A stretch of DNA of 43,557 nucleotides, from positions 1 through 43,557 of the forward strand of contig NZ_JAFUHT010000004.1 in the NCBI RefSeq assembly GCF_017468685.1, read 5' to 3'. Shown piece after piece: positions 34,278 to 42,813 of the stretch. Within the stretch, counting starts at the first letter, position 1, and each line of letters opens with the position of its first letter. The position numbers were made by a program, and so were the translations under genes. This DNA is from Methanobrevibacter sp. (GTDB lineage Archaea > Methanobacteriota > Methanobacteria > Methanobacteriales > Methanobacteriaceae). The notes beneath the pieces are model-generated. The model worked only from the letters and a program-made list of their open reading frames with translations, had not been told where the DNA came from and made no database searches.

Positions 34278-35392
34278 TAGCAATACTCTCCGTACTCACA
34301 ACCTGCATTTTCTATTTTAACATGGTCAATCAAGGTTCCATCTTTTTTGTATAGTTTGATTTCACCCCAACCGTTTCCACCATTCCATAATCGGTTGTGT
34401 CTTTTTTGTCCGTCCGGTGCTTCATAATTGAAAAGCATCATTTCATCACGTTTGCAGTAAAGTACAAGCTCCATTTTTGAGTTTTTGTTACTTGCATTTA
34501 TATGCCATGTGTGAACATCTTCACCTTCTTCAAAGTCAAAGTCGATTTTTACAAGGTTCCAGAATCTTGCGAAGTTGTATTCATACATGGTTCCTTCATA
34601 GTAAAAACCAATGAGCAGCTTACGTGGAATTTCAATACCGAATGCTTTTGGCCTTCCTCCGCCTGCTTCAAATGCAGAATTCTCTAATTTTTTACCGCTG
34701 ATTAAGCTGGTTATGTTACATGATGAAATCCATAGCCATGGAGAAGTGAAGTCTCCTCCCCAGTTTTTATCAGCATAACCGTAGGATTTTTCAGGAATCA
34801 CTTCATATTCTTCACCATCCAGCCAGATGGTTCCGCTGTACTCTGTTTTGATTCCTTCTGCATGCCAGAACATTTCAAAGGAGTTTAATTTTCTGAAAAA
34901 TGAGTTTGCACCATAACCTACGTTAAAAGTGATTTGTTTGTCGATGTCTAAATCCCACATCATGTCTCCAGCATCAGACATGTATTCAGGGTGGTTTTTA
35001 GCATCCTCTTCACTTACTCTTGCAAATCCGCTCATGTGAGTTTCTGTTAGGCTGCAATCACCTACTTGAATGTTTAATTCATCATCCGGACAGTTGAAGT
35101 ATTTCATTGAGTAGAAATTGTGAATTTGTTTTGGGTTTTTACCCCATGTTCCTGCCTTTATCATACAGTATGATGGTTTTTTACCTGCTTTTTGGTTTTC
35201 AGGTAATTGTCCAAGTGTTGGTTCTTCTTCAGCTAATGCCGGATTGCATACAAAGTATTCTATAAAAAATGGTCTTTCTTCACCAGTCTTTTTATTATAT
35301 GCAGTTAGGGAATGCCACCACCAGTCATAACCTTTCTTGGCAAGTGGCCCTTTGAGCATATAATAATTTCTTTTCAAATCACTCTTATTCAT
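34277..35392 (-). CDS. Tocopherol cyclase-like protein (VTE1-like)
   Basis: The 371-residue protein carries the pattern of the tocopherol cyclase-like family: GYDWWWHSLTAYN near the start, SFEMFWHAEGIKTEYSGTIW in the middle, then GYADKNWGGDFTSPWLW and FEAGGGRPKAFGIEIPRK. No signal peptide is found, so it acts in the cytosol or at the inner membrane face. In plants VTE1 closes the chromanol ring of tocopherols; bacterial and archaeal members have no assigned reaction. GGAGG stands a few bases before the ATG, a strong ribosome site. Coupling to a phytol kinase-like gene mirrors the plant vitamin E enzyme pair VTE5/VTE1. The substrate remains unknown, as methanogens are not known to make tocopherol. 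Confidence 0.78.
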   Translation of the reverse strand: MNKSDLKRNYYMLKGPLAKKGYDWWWHSLTAYNKKTGEERPFFIEYFVCNPALAEEEPTLGQLPENQKAGKKPSYCMIKAGTWGKNPKQIHNFYSMKYFNCPDDELNIQVGDCSLTETHMSGFARVSEEDAKNHPEYMSDAGDMMWDLDIDKQITFNVGYGANSFFRKLNSFEMFWHAEGIKTEYSGTIWLDGEEYEVIPEKSYGYADKNWGGDFTSPWLWISSCNITSLISGKKLENSAFEAGGGRPKAFGIEIPRKLLIGFYYEGTMYEYNFARFWNLVKIDFDFEEGEDVHTWHINASNKNSKMELVLYCKRDEMMLFNYEAPDGQKRHNRLWNGGNGWGEIKLYKKDGTLIDHVKIENAGCEYGEYC

Positions 35393-35474
35393 ATTATTCC
35401 TCCAAAGGTAAGATAATATGATATTTATTAAAAATCGTTTAAATAATTTTTTATGAATATTTGCTTAAAAATAG

Positions 35475-35498
35475 AAAAAAAGAAAGATGATTATCTTT
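35475..35498 (-). terminator. Stem-loop plus seven Ts after the 703-residue adhesin gene
   Basis: AAAGAT (35483-35488) pairs with ATCTTT (35493-35498). Seven Ts follow on the minus strand (35481-35475). It overlaps the stop codon. Confidence 0.65.
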
Positions 35499-37602
35499 TT
35501 GAGTTCATTTCTTTTATATCTTCACGATAATAAAAACCTACTGTCAATATCATCAAAAGAATTATAAATGAAATTCCAGCAACTCTAAAGAATTCATCTT
35601 CATCAAGTAAAATTTGTTTTACAACTGATTGTGACTGAGAACCAAGATTACCTGCATCCCCAGTACTTGTTTCTGACGCACTAGCTTCAGATGATGTTGT
35701 CTGTGTTTCATAACTTTGTTCAACATCATTCACCTGATTGTTTGCACTGTTTGATGGATCAGCTCTTTGACTGTGAGTACTGTTTCCATTAGAACGACTG
35801 TCCTGTTTTGAAGCACCATTACCGTTATTTGCATCCCCATCAGTGCCATCTCCATCACCATTCCCATTTCCAGCACTGCCAATATCTTCATATAATTGAT
35901 AACTTGGAATTGAAGGATAATTATATGCAGGAGTTTGTCCATTAATCACTTTAGAATTGGTACGAGTATTTGAATCATAAGTGTTATCTCGTCTAGAACT
36001 ATCCACTGTTGCTTTAATAAGATCACCATCATTTGCATCAACAGTAAATGTGACTATGCCCCCACTAATTGTTAATGTGATACTTTGACCATTATTTGCC
36101 CTATATGATAAAGTCCTATCCGGAAGCAAACTAGCAATATTGCCATTAGAATCTAGAAAAGATGCTTGAAATTGATTTGAACTAATTTGTGTTACAACAA
36201 ATCGAATATTATTAGTTTTAATCTTAGGACAGATTAAACCAACATCACTGTACCAATTTTCACCTATTTCCAAACGTTGTCCGTTTTCATTGTAATATGT
36301 TTCTTTAGCTTCAACTTCACGATGACCGTTGCCTACAATGGCATTGTAACTTATTTCCTGGTTTTTTGGTTTAACGTATTCATCATTAAACTTAATACCT
36401 ACATAACCATTATTGGATATGACATTTGACTGAATAACATTATTTCCAATATTAGTTATTGAAATACCACTTCCCACATTATAGTCAATTGAATTACCCT
36501 TAATGTTAATATTATTGCCTGCTTTATAACTATAAATACCGTTTTCACCATTTTTTGAAACAGTATTCTTATTAATATAAACGTCTTGAGGCCCACTACC
36601 ATAATTCTTACCGTTCACAGTATTGGTAAGCTTAATTCCATTTTTAGCATTACTAGAAATGATATTATCATGAATATAAGTTTTTGAGGATTTCCCCAAT
36701 TCAATACCATCAGCCCCATTACTGTTAATCTTATTATTGAAAATGTATGTTGAAGTGACATCTCCAAGGACAATTCCTGATTTTGAATTTTTCAAAATAT
36801 TATTGTTTGAAATATTCAAATAAGTGGTTCCTGTTGCAACAATTCCATTACCTTTCCCAGTTATATCATTTTTAGTGATTGTTACATAATCTGCACTATT
36901 TATAACAATTCCATCACCTCCACTTTGAATATTGAATCCTTTTATAGTGGTTAATGATGCGGATTTGCCTTTGATAGTTATTACCTGACCCGAATTGGAT
37001 TTGAGTACAGTATTTACATTACTTTGAAGTTTTAAACATTTAGTAATAACAAGATTAATATTAGAATAGCTTGACCCTTTAAATAGAATTACATTATTGC
37101 TTTTTGCATTATCAATAATATTCTGTATTTGAGAATTGCTTAAACCGCTTTCAACTTCACGAGTATTATCCATAGTAATTCTTGTTGATAGACTGGATGA
37201 TTTATATTTAGAGTTTCCAGCGAATTTAGAAACAATATTATATGCACCATCATTTAATCTAATCTGAAGTGAAGCAATTCCAGCTGAATCAGTATTTTTA
37301 TTATAGTTAGCACCATTTACAGTGAAAGTCACTTTAGCATTTGCTATAGGATTGTTATTAACGTCAGCCAATTTTACTTTGAAATAATCCCCAATAACAT
37401 CAAATTCAGTTGTACTTTCCACATTAAAATGAGTGTCAACTGTTGAGGCTTCAAGAAACGATTCATTTGATATTGACTGAACTTCTTCAACTTCAGTCAT
37501 TTCGACAATTTCGGTTGTGTTATCAATATCTTGTGCTGAGGTAAAGTTTAGCGTTAAGAAAATTAATGCAATCAATACAATTATTAATACTTTTTTATTC
37601 AT
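35491..37602 (-). CDS. Adhesin-like protein: N-terminal Ig-like domain, beta-helix, low-complexity stalk and C-terminal membrane anchor
   Basis: The 703-residue protein has a signal peptide (LIIVLIALIFLTLNFTSA) and an Ig-like domain (about 65-145). The segment GLSNSQIQNIIDNAKSNNVI follows, then a NosD-like beta-helix to about 455 and a further beta domain. A Gly/Asn/Asp/Ser/Thr-rich stalk (about 575-665) leads to a membrane helix (FRVAGISFIILLMILTVGFY) with a basic tail. The Ig-GLSNS-helix order is the same as the second half of the large frameshifted adhesin (18158-22575), so modules have been exchanged or duplicated. It stands 98 bases downstream of nothing on its strand but the MFS region, with a strong purine-rich site before the ATG. 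Confidence 0.87.
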   Translation of the reverse strand: MNKKVLIIVLIALIFLTLNFTSAQDIDNTTEIVEMTEVEEVQSISNESFLEASTVDTHFNVESTTEFDVIGDYFKVKLADVNNNPIANAKVTFTVNGANYNKNTDSAGIASLQIRLNDGAYNIVSKFAGNSKYKSSSLSTRITMDNTREVESGLSNSQIQNIIDNAKSNNVILFKGSSYSNINLVITKCLKLQSNVNTVLKSNSGQVITIKGKSASLTTIKGFNIQSGGDGIVINSADYVTITKNDITGKGNGIVATGTTYLNISNNNILKNSKSGIVLGDVTSTYIFNNKINSNGADGIELGKSSKTYIHDNIISSNAKNGIKLTNTVNGKNYGSGPQDVYINKNTVSKNGENGIYSYKAGNNINIKGNSIDYNVGSGISITNIGNNVIQSNVISNNGYVGIKFNDEYVKPKNQEISYNAIVGNGHREVEAKETYYNENGQRLEIGENWYSDVGLICPKIKTNNIRFVVTQISSNQFQASFLDSNGNIASLLPDRTLSYRANNGQSITLTISGGIVTFTVDANDGDLIKATVDSSRRDNTYDSNTRTNSKVINGQTPAYNYPSIPSYQLYEDIGSAGNGNGDGDGTDGDANNGNGASKQDSRSNGNSTHSQRADPSNSANNQVNDVEQSYETQTTSSEASASETSTGDAGNLGSQSQSVVKQILLDEDEFFRVAGISFIILLMILTVGFYYREDIKEMNSKR

Positions 37603-37952
37603 TTTTCACCTCCGTTTATTTCGATTAGTAAGGAATTAATTATTGATAATTTTCCTTAATTTATAATATATCCTTTATCAGTATATATTATTGTCCTTTT
37701 TTATTATAGATATTAATTTTTAAGCATATCGTTATTTTTCATATAAAATTAAATTTTGATTTAAACCAGTTAAAATTACAAATTGAAATTAAATATCGTA
37801 TTTAACTAAAACATAACCCTATATAACACAATTTTTAAAAAATGAAAATCCATAGATTATTTTTAAAGAAAATATTAAGAAGCAATTAAATGATGGAATC
37901 ATGCATATTCAATAGATAGTATTGAAATTAAGATATTAAAAAAAGCAATAAA
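37603..37952. other. AT-rich intergenic region upstream of the 703-residue adhesin
   Basis: About 350 bases without a gene. The part nearest the adhesin holds its ribosome site (AGGTG on the minus strand just before the ATG) and TATA-like stretches around 37660-37690. The other end holds the T-tract that follows the MFS gene. Nothing else is recognised. Confidence 0.5.
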
Positions 37953-37982
37953 ATGAAATTCACATCAAATCGTGAATTTCAT
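37938..37982 (-). terminator. Stem-loop plus T-tract after the MFS gene
   Basis: ATGAAATTCAC (37953-37963) pairs perfectly with GTGAATTTCAT (37972-37982) around an 8-base loop, and seven Ts follow on the minus strand (37944-37938), after a short spacer. Confidence 0.7.
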
Positions 37983-39345
37983 CTTTAATATATAAAACTA
38001 CAATTACTGCAGAAAGGATAGCCAATACAGACATTACAAGAGAAGTCTGTGCAAATGCAGATACTGAAATATGATTGTGGCCAACATTTCCTCCGGCAAA
38101 TGCTGCCATCAGCACTACTGCAACAGCAGATCCTATTGCTCCTATGATTTGCCTTACAGTATTGTTGATTGCAGTTGCATCCTCAACATCCCCTGAAACT
38201 ACAGCAATTGTCCATGTTACTGCAGGCATCAATCCTAAACCTGCACCTATTGCCCTTATAATTTGAGTTACAATCATATAAGTAACAGAAGTTTCGGGAT
38301 TATAGGTCATCATCAATAGATATCCTGCAACCGTAAACAGACATGACAATAATAATACTTTGCGTACACCAAACTTATTTGCCATAAGAGGCCCAATGAA
38401 GTTAAATACAATCATGACAAGTGTTGCCGGAAGCAAAATTATTCCTGCGGTTGTTGCATCATGATATGCAATGCTTTGAGCAAACAATGGCATAATAACA
38501 TTTAATCCACACATTGTAAAGTAAAGAATTGCTGAAAACAATGTTCCAAAGAAGAAATATTTGTTTTTTAATGCATGTAAATCAACAAGAGGTGTTTTAA
38601 TGCTGAACTGTCTTTTGACAAACAGAACTAATGATACAACACCGATTACGATTGGTAAAATCACCCAAATCAAATCAAATCCATTTTCTGCAATGTTTGA
38701 AAATCCAAACATTATTCCGACACATGCCAGTACACATAATATCAGTGAAATCATATCCAATGGATAATGTCCTGTTTCAAATTCCAGTTTAACTACAACT
38801 GATGCAACAAGTATCAATACTGCAATAATTACTGCAAATATCAAAAAGATTGATCTCCATCCAACAGTGTCAATTATTAACCCTCCTGCTGTGGGAGCAA
38901 GTGCCGGTGCAATCCCTATAATAAAACCGAATAATCCCATATATATCTGCCATTTTTCTTCAGGAATAACCTTAAACAGCACGATTTGTGTTATGGGAAG
39001 CAATATTCCAGAACCGATTGCCTGAATTACACGTGCCAATATCAATACTTCAATATTTGGAGCAAAATATGCAATAATTGACCCAATTAAAAATAAGGTC
39101 AATGAAGAAATTAAAATTGTCTTTACCTTAAATCTACGGGTAAAAAATGCAGATAATGGTATCATAACACCTAAAACAAGCAAGAATGAAGAATAAATCC
39201 ATTGTGCAGTTGTTGAGGATATATGAAAATCAGCCATTATTCCTGCAAGACCTGTTGTCACTACACTTTGAGCAGCACTGAGAATTGCTGCTGCAATGAT
39301 AAAAATAATTAATGTTGACATTCCTCTGTCTATGTTCTCGTCCAT
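37960..39345 (-). CDS. MFS transporter, DHA2 (EmrB/QacA) multidrug-type
   Basis: From the ATG at 39345 (MDENIDRGMSTLIIF) the protein has 461 residues and about fourteen membrane helices, the size of DHA2 drug:proton antiporters. Recognisable parts are TTGLAGIMADFHISSTTAQW in the first loop, LARVIQAIGSGILLPITQIV, and GFIIGIAPALAPTAGGLIID, which is motif C of antiporters. It probably exports toxic compounds using the ion gradient. The frame is open 13 codons further upstream, but that stretch is AT-rich and unlike the family. It is probably a single-gene unit with its own terminator. The substrate is unknown. Confidence 0.87.
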   Translation of the reverse strand: MDENIDRGMSTLIIFIIAAAILSAAQSVVTTGLAGIMADFHISSTTAQWIYSSFLLVLGVMIPLSAFFTRRFKVKTILISSLTLFLIGSIIAYFAPNIEVLILARVIQAIGSGILLPITQIVLFKVIPEEKWQIYMGLFGFIIGIAPALAPTAGGLIIDTVGWRSIFLIFAVIIAVLILVASVVVKLEFETGHYPLDMISLILCVLACVGIMFGFSNIAENGFDLIWVILPIVIGVVSLVLFVKRQFSIKTPLVDLHALKNKYFFFGTLFSAILYFTMCGLNVIMPLFAQSIAYHDATTAGIILLPATLVMIVFNFIGPLMANKFGVRKVLLLSCLFTVAGYLLMMTYNPETSVTYMIVTQIIRAIGAGLGLMPAVTWTIAVVSGDVEDATAINNTVRQIIGAIGSAVAVVLMAAFAGGNVGHNHISVSAFAQTSLVMSVLAILSAVIVVLYIKDEIHDLM

Positions 39346-39556
39346 AAATATACACTCTAATAATTCTACAATTATATTAATCAAAAATATTATATAAATT
39401 TAATTTATAAAACAAATTAATAAAAAAATAATATAAAAATTAAACAATTTATAAATTAATTTAATTAAAAGTGATGATAAATTAAAGTAAAATAAATTTT
39501 ACTGAAAAAAAATTATTAGAAATAAGTAAACGGACATAAAAAAATAGATATAAATA

Positions 39557-40000
39557 TTATTTTAATTTATTGGAATTGATGATATCCAAAAGACCCAAAT
39601 CAAAAATCAACCTACGCAAGTGTCTTTCAGAATATGTTACACCAAATTCACGATAAATCTCATTTTTTATCTCGGAAATTGATGATAAACCCTTAACAGA
39701 AATATTGGCCTTTAGAATTTCTAACTGATAATCAGATAACTTTGAAATCCTTCCAGAACCTTCTTTTCTAAATAAACCATCAAAACCATTCTCATTCCAA
39801 TTCTTCAACCATTTATAACCAGTTTGAGGAGTTTTTCCTCTTTTTTCCATTGCAGATTTAACAGTTTCATCAAAGTATAACTCTTCAATGAATGTTACTT
39901 TTTCATATAAATCCACAAATTTCTGCAAATCACGTTTAACTTTGCGAATCTCTGAAATAGAAACTGATTTGTTGATATAAGCCTGCCTACCCATAGACAT
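39557..40000 (-). CDS. Stand-alone IS630-type helix-turn-helix protein (no DDE domain)
   Basis: The 147-residue protein resembles the DNA-binding part of IS630/Tc1-type transposases. It has a first HTH (TPQTGYKWLKNWNENGFDGL), the linker FRKEGSGRISKLSDYQLEIL, and a second winged HTH (EIKNEIYREFGVTYSERHLRRLIFDLGL). No DDE catalytic part follows; after the stop there is only AT-rich DNA, so this is either a domesticated regulator or the remainder of an insertion sequence. No terminal inverted repeats are evident. Start at ATG 40000 or at the third codon is uncertain. Confidence 0.72.
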   Translation of the reverse strand: MSMGRQAYINKSVSISEIRKVKRDLQKFVDLYEKVTFIEELYFDETVKSAMEKRGKTPQTGYKWLKNWNENGFDGLFRKEGSGRISKLSDYQLEILKANISVKGLSSISEIKNEIYREFGVTYSERHLRRLIFDLGLLDIINSNKLK

Positions 40001-40087
40001 ATATTTTTAACAAAATACTATAAAAATTTTATGTCTAAATAACCATCATATTCAAAACTTATATCTAAATACATACTATTTAAACAT

Positions 40088-40189
40088 TTAAAAATCATCA
40101 TTTTCATCAATACAATACAAATCATAACCGCAATAAGGACAGTATTCCTCACCATCCTCAACGAATTTGCCACAAACAGGACATTGCAT
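40088..40189 (-). CDS. 33-residue zinc-ribbon microprotein
   Basis: The ATG at 40189 has GAGGT at proper distance; that ribosome site overlaps the stop codon (TGA) of the EamA-like gene, so the two are coupled. The protein begins MQCPVCGKFVEDGEEYCPYC and ends YCIDENDDF. Two CPxCG knuckles form a complete zinc ribbon, followed by an acidic tail. Such mini zinc ribbons occur often in archaea and are usually left out of gene lists. Function unknown. Confidence 0.8.
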   Translation of the reverse strand: MQCPVCGKFVEDGEEYCPYCGYDLYCIDENDDF

Positions 40190-40198
40190 ACTAAAACC

Positions 40199-40627
40199 TC
40201 ATATATTAATTAAAATCAATCCTACCATACATACAATTATTCCTAATATCTGCTGGAGTGAAACATTTTCTCTGTAGAGGAAATATCCGACAAAGAGTAA
40301 AACACAAGCCAAACCAATATTTGCAACTACTGAAGCAGTACTTACAGTCCATCCTGCACGATATACGAATACATATCCCACTTCAAGTCCCACAATAGCC
40401 AGTGCAAGAATAATGGATGTCCAATTCAATTTGGTTATTTCAACTCCAACATTTCCAGGACCTACCATAAATATAAAAATCAATCCTGAAATGATGGCTG
40501 CAACCAAATAAGTAACCATTAAAGCCCCAAATGGATTTACATCTGCCGGCATTGATTTCATGCAAATGTTATAGAATGTATTTGCAAGTATAACCATCAA
40601 TATTGGCCAAATTAAATTCCAATTCAT
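40199..40627 (-). CDS. EamA/DMT-superfamily small membrane transporter
   Basis: The 142-residue protein has about five helices, equal to one EamA repeat: PILMVILANTFYNICMKSMP, SIILALAIVGLEVGYVFVYR and the end part ENVSLQQILGIIVCMVGLIL, typical of the DMT superfamily. Half-size members work as dimers. Substrate classes include small metabolites, but none is indicated here. GTGAT before the ATG is the ribosome site. It lies after the uraA-upp operon but is separated from it by a stem-loop terminator. Confidence 0.8.
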   Translation of the reverse strand: MNWNLIWPILMVILANTFYNICMKSMPADVNPFGALMVTYLVAAIISGLIFIFMVGPGNVGVEITKLNWTSIILALAIVGLEVGYVFVYRAGWTVSTASVVANIGLACVLLFVGYFLYRENVSLQQILGIIVCMVGLILINI

Positions 40628-40637
40628 TTAATCACAA

Positions 40638-40670
40638 AAAAAGAAAAATTAAGTGAAGAAAATCTTCACT
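40638..40670 (-). terminator. Stem-loop plus T-rich run after upp
   Basis: AGTGAAGA (40652-40659) pairs perfectly with TCTTCACT (40663-40670) around AAA. On the minus strand it is followed by TTAATTTTTC and then a run of Ts. It overlaps the upp stop codon. Confidence 0.75.
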
Positions 40671-41295
40671 ATTTTGTTCCATATACTCTGTCTCCTGCGT
40701 CACCAAGACCTGGGAGAATATATGCGTTTTCATTCAATTCACGGTCAACGGTTGCACAGAATATTTCAACATCTGGATGATCATCTTCAATGCATTTAAT
40801 ACCTGCAGGAGCTGCTACAATACATAACAGTTTGATTTTTGCAACACCATCCTGTTTAAGTCTTGAAATGGTTGCTGAAGCACTTCCACCTGTTGCAAGC
40901 ATAGGATCAATAACCAGAACTTCCCTTTTATCGATTCCTTCAGGCATTTTATAATAGTATTCAACAGGCTCAAAAGTTTCCTCATCCCTGTAAAGACCAA
41001 TATGGCCTATTTTTGCATTTGGAATTACATTGATGACACCATCAACCATACCCATTCCTGCTCTCAGGATTGGTACGATTGCATAGTTGTCTTCATTCAA
41101 CATTCCAGTGTCCATTTTCTCAAGTGGAGTTTCAATTGTTGCTTCTTCTAGTTTAGCATCCTTCATTGCTTCATAAACAAGCAGTGTTGAGATTTCAGTA
41201 ACAAGTTCTCTGAATTCTTTAGTACCAGTATTGATATCTCTCAATATTGCAAGCTTATGAGTTATTAATGGATGATTTAAAACATTCTCATTCAT
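40669..41295 (-). CDS. upp: Uracil phosphoribosyltransferase
   Basis: The 208-residue enzyme makes UMP from uracil and PRPP in pyrimidine salvage. Motifs: [20 protein letters not shown], the PRPP-binding [19 protein letters not shown] and the uracil-binding end [17 protein letters not shown]. Length and motifs are normal, so it looks intact. The ATG overlaps the end of uraA by 8 bases, so uptake and phosphoribosylation of uracil are co-expressed. A terminator follows. Confidence 0.96.
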   Translation of the reverse strand: MNENVLNHPLITHKLAILRDINTGTKEFRELVTEISTLLVYEAMKDAKLEEATIETPLEKMDTGMLNEDNYAIVPILRAGMGMVDGVINVIPNAKIGHIGLYRDEETFEPVEYYYKMPEGIDKREVLVIDPMLATGGSASATISRLKQDGVAKIKLLCIVAAPAGIKCIEDDHPDVEIFCATVDRELNENAYILPGLGDAGDRVYGTK

Positions 41296-42578
41296 GGTTT
41301 TCCTCCGGTATACAAATGTTTAAGATTACACCGACTATTGCTGCAAGTGCCATTCCAGATATTGAAAGGGATAAGTCACCTGACACAACAGATAATGTTG
41401 CTCCACCTAAACCTAGAACAAGCATGGTTGCTGCTACTACAACATTTTTTGTGTTGTTGAAGTCAACTTGATTGTGGATTAAGATTTTAAGACCATTAAC
41501 ACAAATGAATCCGTATAACAATACTGAAATACCACCTAAAACAGGTTGTGGAATTGCAGTTAGAAGTGCAGTCAAGTGTCCTGAGAATGCAAATATTATT
41601 GCAACAATTGCTGCAAGACCTATTACATAAGTGGATGCTACACGAGTCATACCTACAACTGATGTGTTTTCACCGTAAGTGGTGTTTGCAGGACCACCGA
41701 GGAATGCTGCTACGAATGTTGCAACACCGTCACCGAGTAAGGTTCTTTGAAGACCCGGATCTTCAATTAAGTCACGACCGATGATTTCACTTAATACCTT
41801 GTGATCTCCTACATGCTCTACCATTGTTACCAATGCAATCGGAACGATTGTCAGTACCGCTGCAAAGTTTAAGTCATAATGCAGGAACGGTACGTAGAAT
41901 TTAGGGATTTCAATAACATTGGCAGTTAATGCCTGTGTAAAATCAACCATACCTAATGCAGCTGCCACAATATAACCTACAACAATACCTATTAAAAATG
42001 GAATAACCTGCATGATTCCTTTTCCACGAACCGCCACAAGTGCAGTGACTAAAAATGAGATAAAGGCAACAACTAGATTAGTCCATGGAATCACTGCTTG
42101 ATCTAAACCTATTTTCTGAAATAGCTGTTGGAGCAAGAGACAATCCGATAACCATAATCATTGGACCTACAACTACTGGAGGCAGCAGTTTATTAATCCA
42201 ACCCGGACCGGAAACACGAATAATCAATGAGATAATTACATAAACAATACCCACAATCATTAAAGCTGTGAATACACTTCCAGTACCCCCAATTGCATAA
42301 CCTGCAATCATAGGAGCAATGAATGCGAACGAACTTCCCAGATATACTGGGCTTCTATTACGGGTACAAATAAGATAAATTAATGTACCTATACCTGATG
42401 AAACTAATGCTACAGGGATTGATAAGATATCTGCACCTGCTGTGGTGTTAACAACTATCGGAACTAGAATTGTAGCTCCAAACATTGCACAAACATGCTG
42501 AATAGCCAGTAAAATCCACCTAAGTGCAGGCGGTTTATCACCAGTACCTAGTAGCATATTACTATTTTCTTCGACCAT
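41288..42578 (-). pseudogene. uraA: Uracil/xanthine permease of the NCS2 family, disrupted by a one-base frameshift
   Basis: The restored protein would have about 429 residues, the normal NCS2 length, and about fourteen helices. The N-terminal part (from ATG 42578, MVEENSNMLLGTGDKPP) contains LAIQHVCAMFGATILVP and VYLGSSFAFIAPMIAG. The C-terminal part contains TIVPIALVTMVEHVGDHKVL with the substrate-binding Glu/His region, and NTTYGENTSVVGMTRVAS. Between them, at about 42115-42122 (TATTTCAG on the minus strand), one extra base, most simply a T in TTT, moves translation from ...GLSLAPTAI into a short dead end. Frame resumes with QKIGLDQAVIPWTN. The frame shift breaks the first permease helix bundle, so uptake is lost unless the base is a sequencing error. 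The open frame 5' of 42578 is rejected because GTGAT precedes this ATG. Confidence 0.87.
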
Positions 42579-42780
42579 ATTATCACAAAAAATTCCCAAA
42601 TTTATCAAGAATTGATTAATTATTTTAATAAAGTTATTGAACAATCAAATAATTAAATTAAAAATACTTAAAATACGTTAAAAATATCTCAAATATCCTT
42701 ATAACAATTTTTGATTAATAATATATCTCTGAATGAAAGTATAAAATACTTACCCATTGCAAAATTGATTTTAAAAAATT

Positions 42781-42801
42781 AAAAAAGGTTGGGATTTAAA
42801 A
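42781..42801 (-). terminator. Small stem-loop plus Ts after the VUT gene
   Basis: GGGATTT pairs with AAATCCC (42791-42805 region) and is followed on the minus strand by AACC and six Ts (42786-42781). The loop is very tight, so the effective stem is about five pairs. Confidence 0.5.
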
Positions 42802-42813
42802 TCCCTTAAAAAT

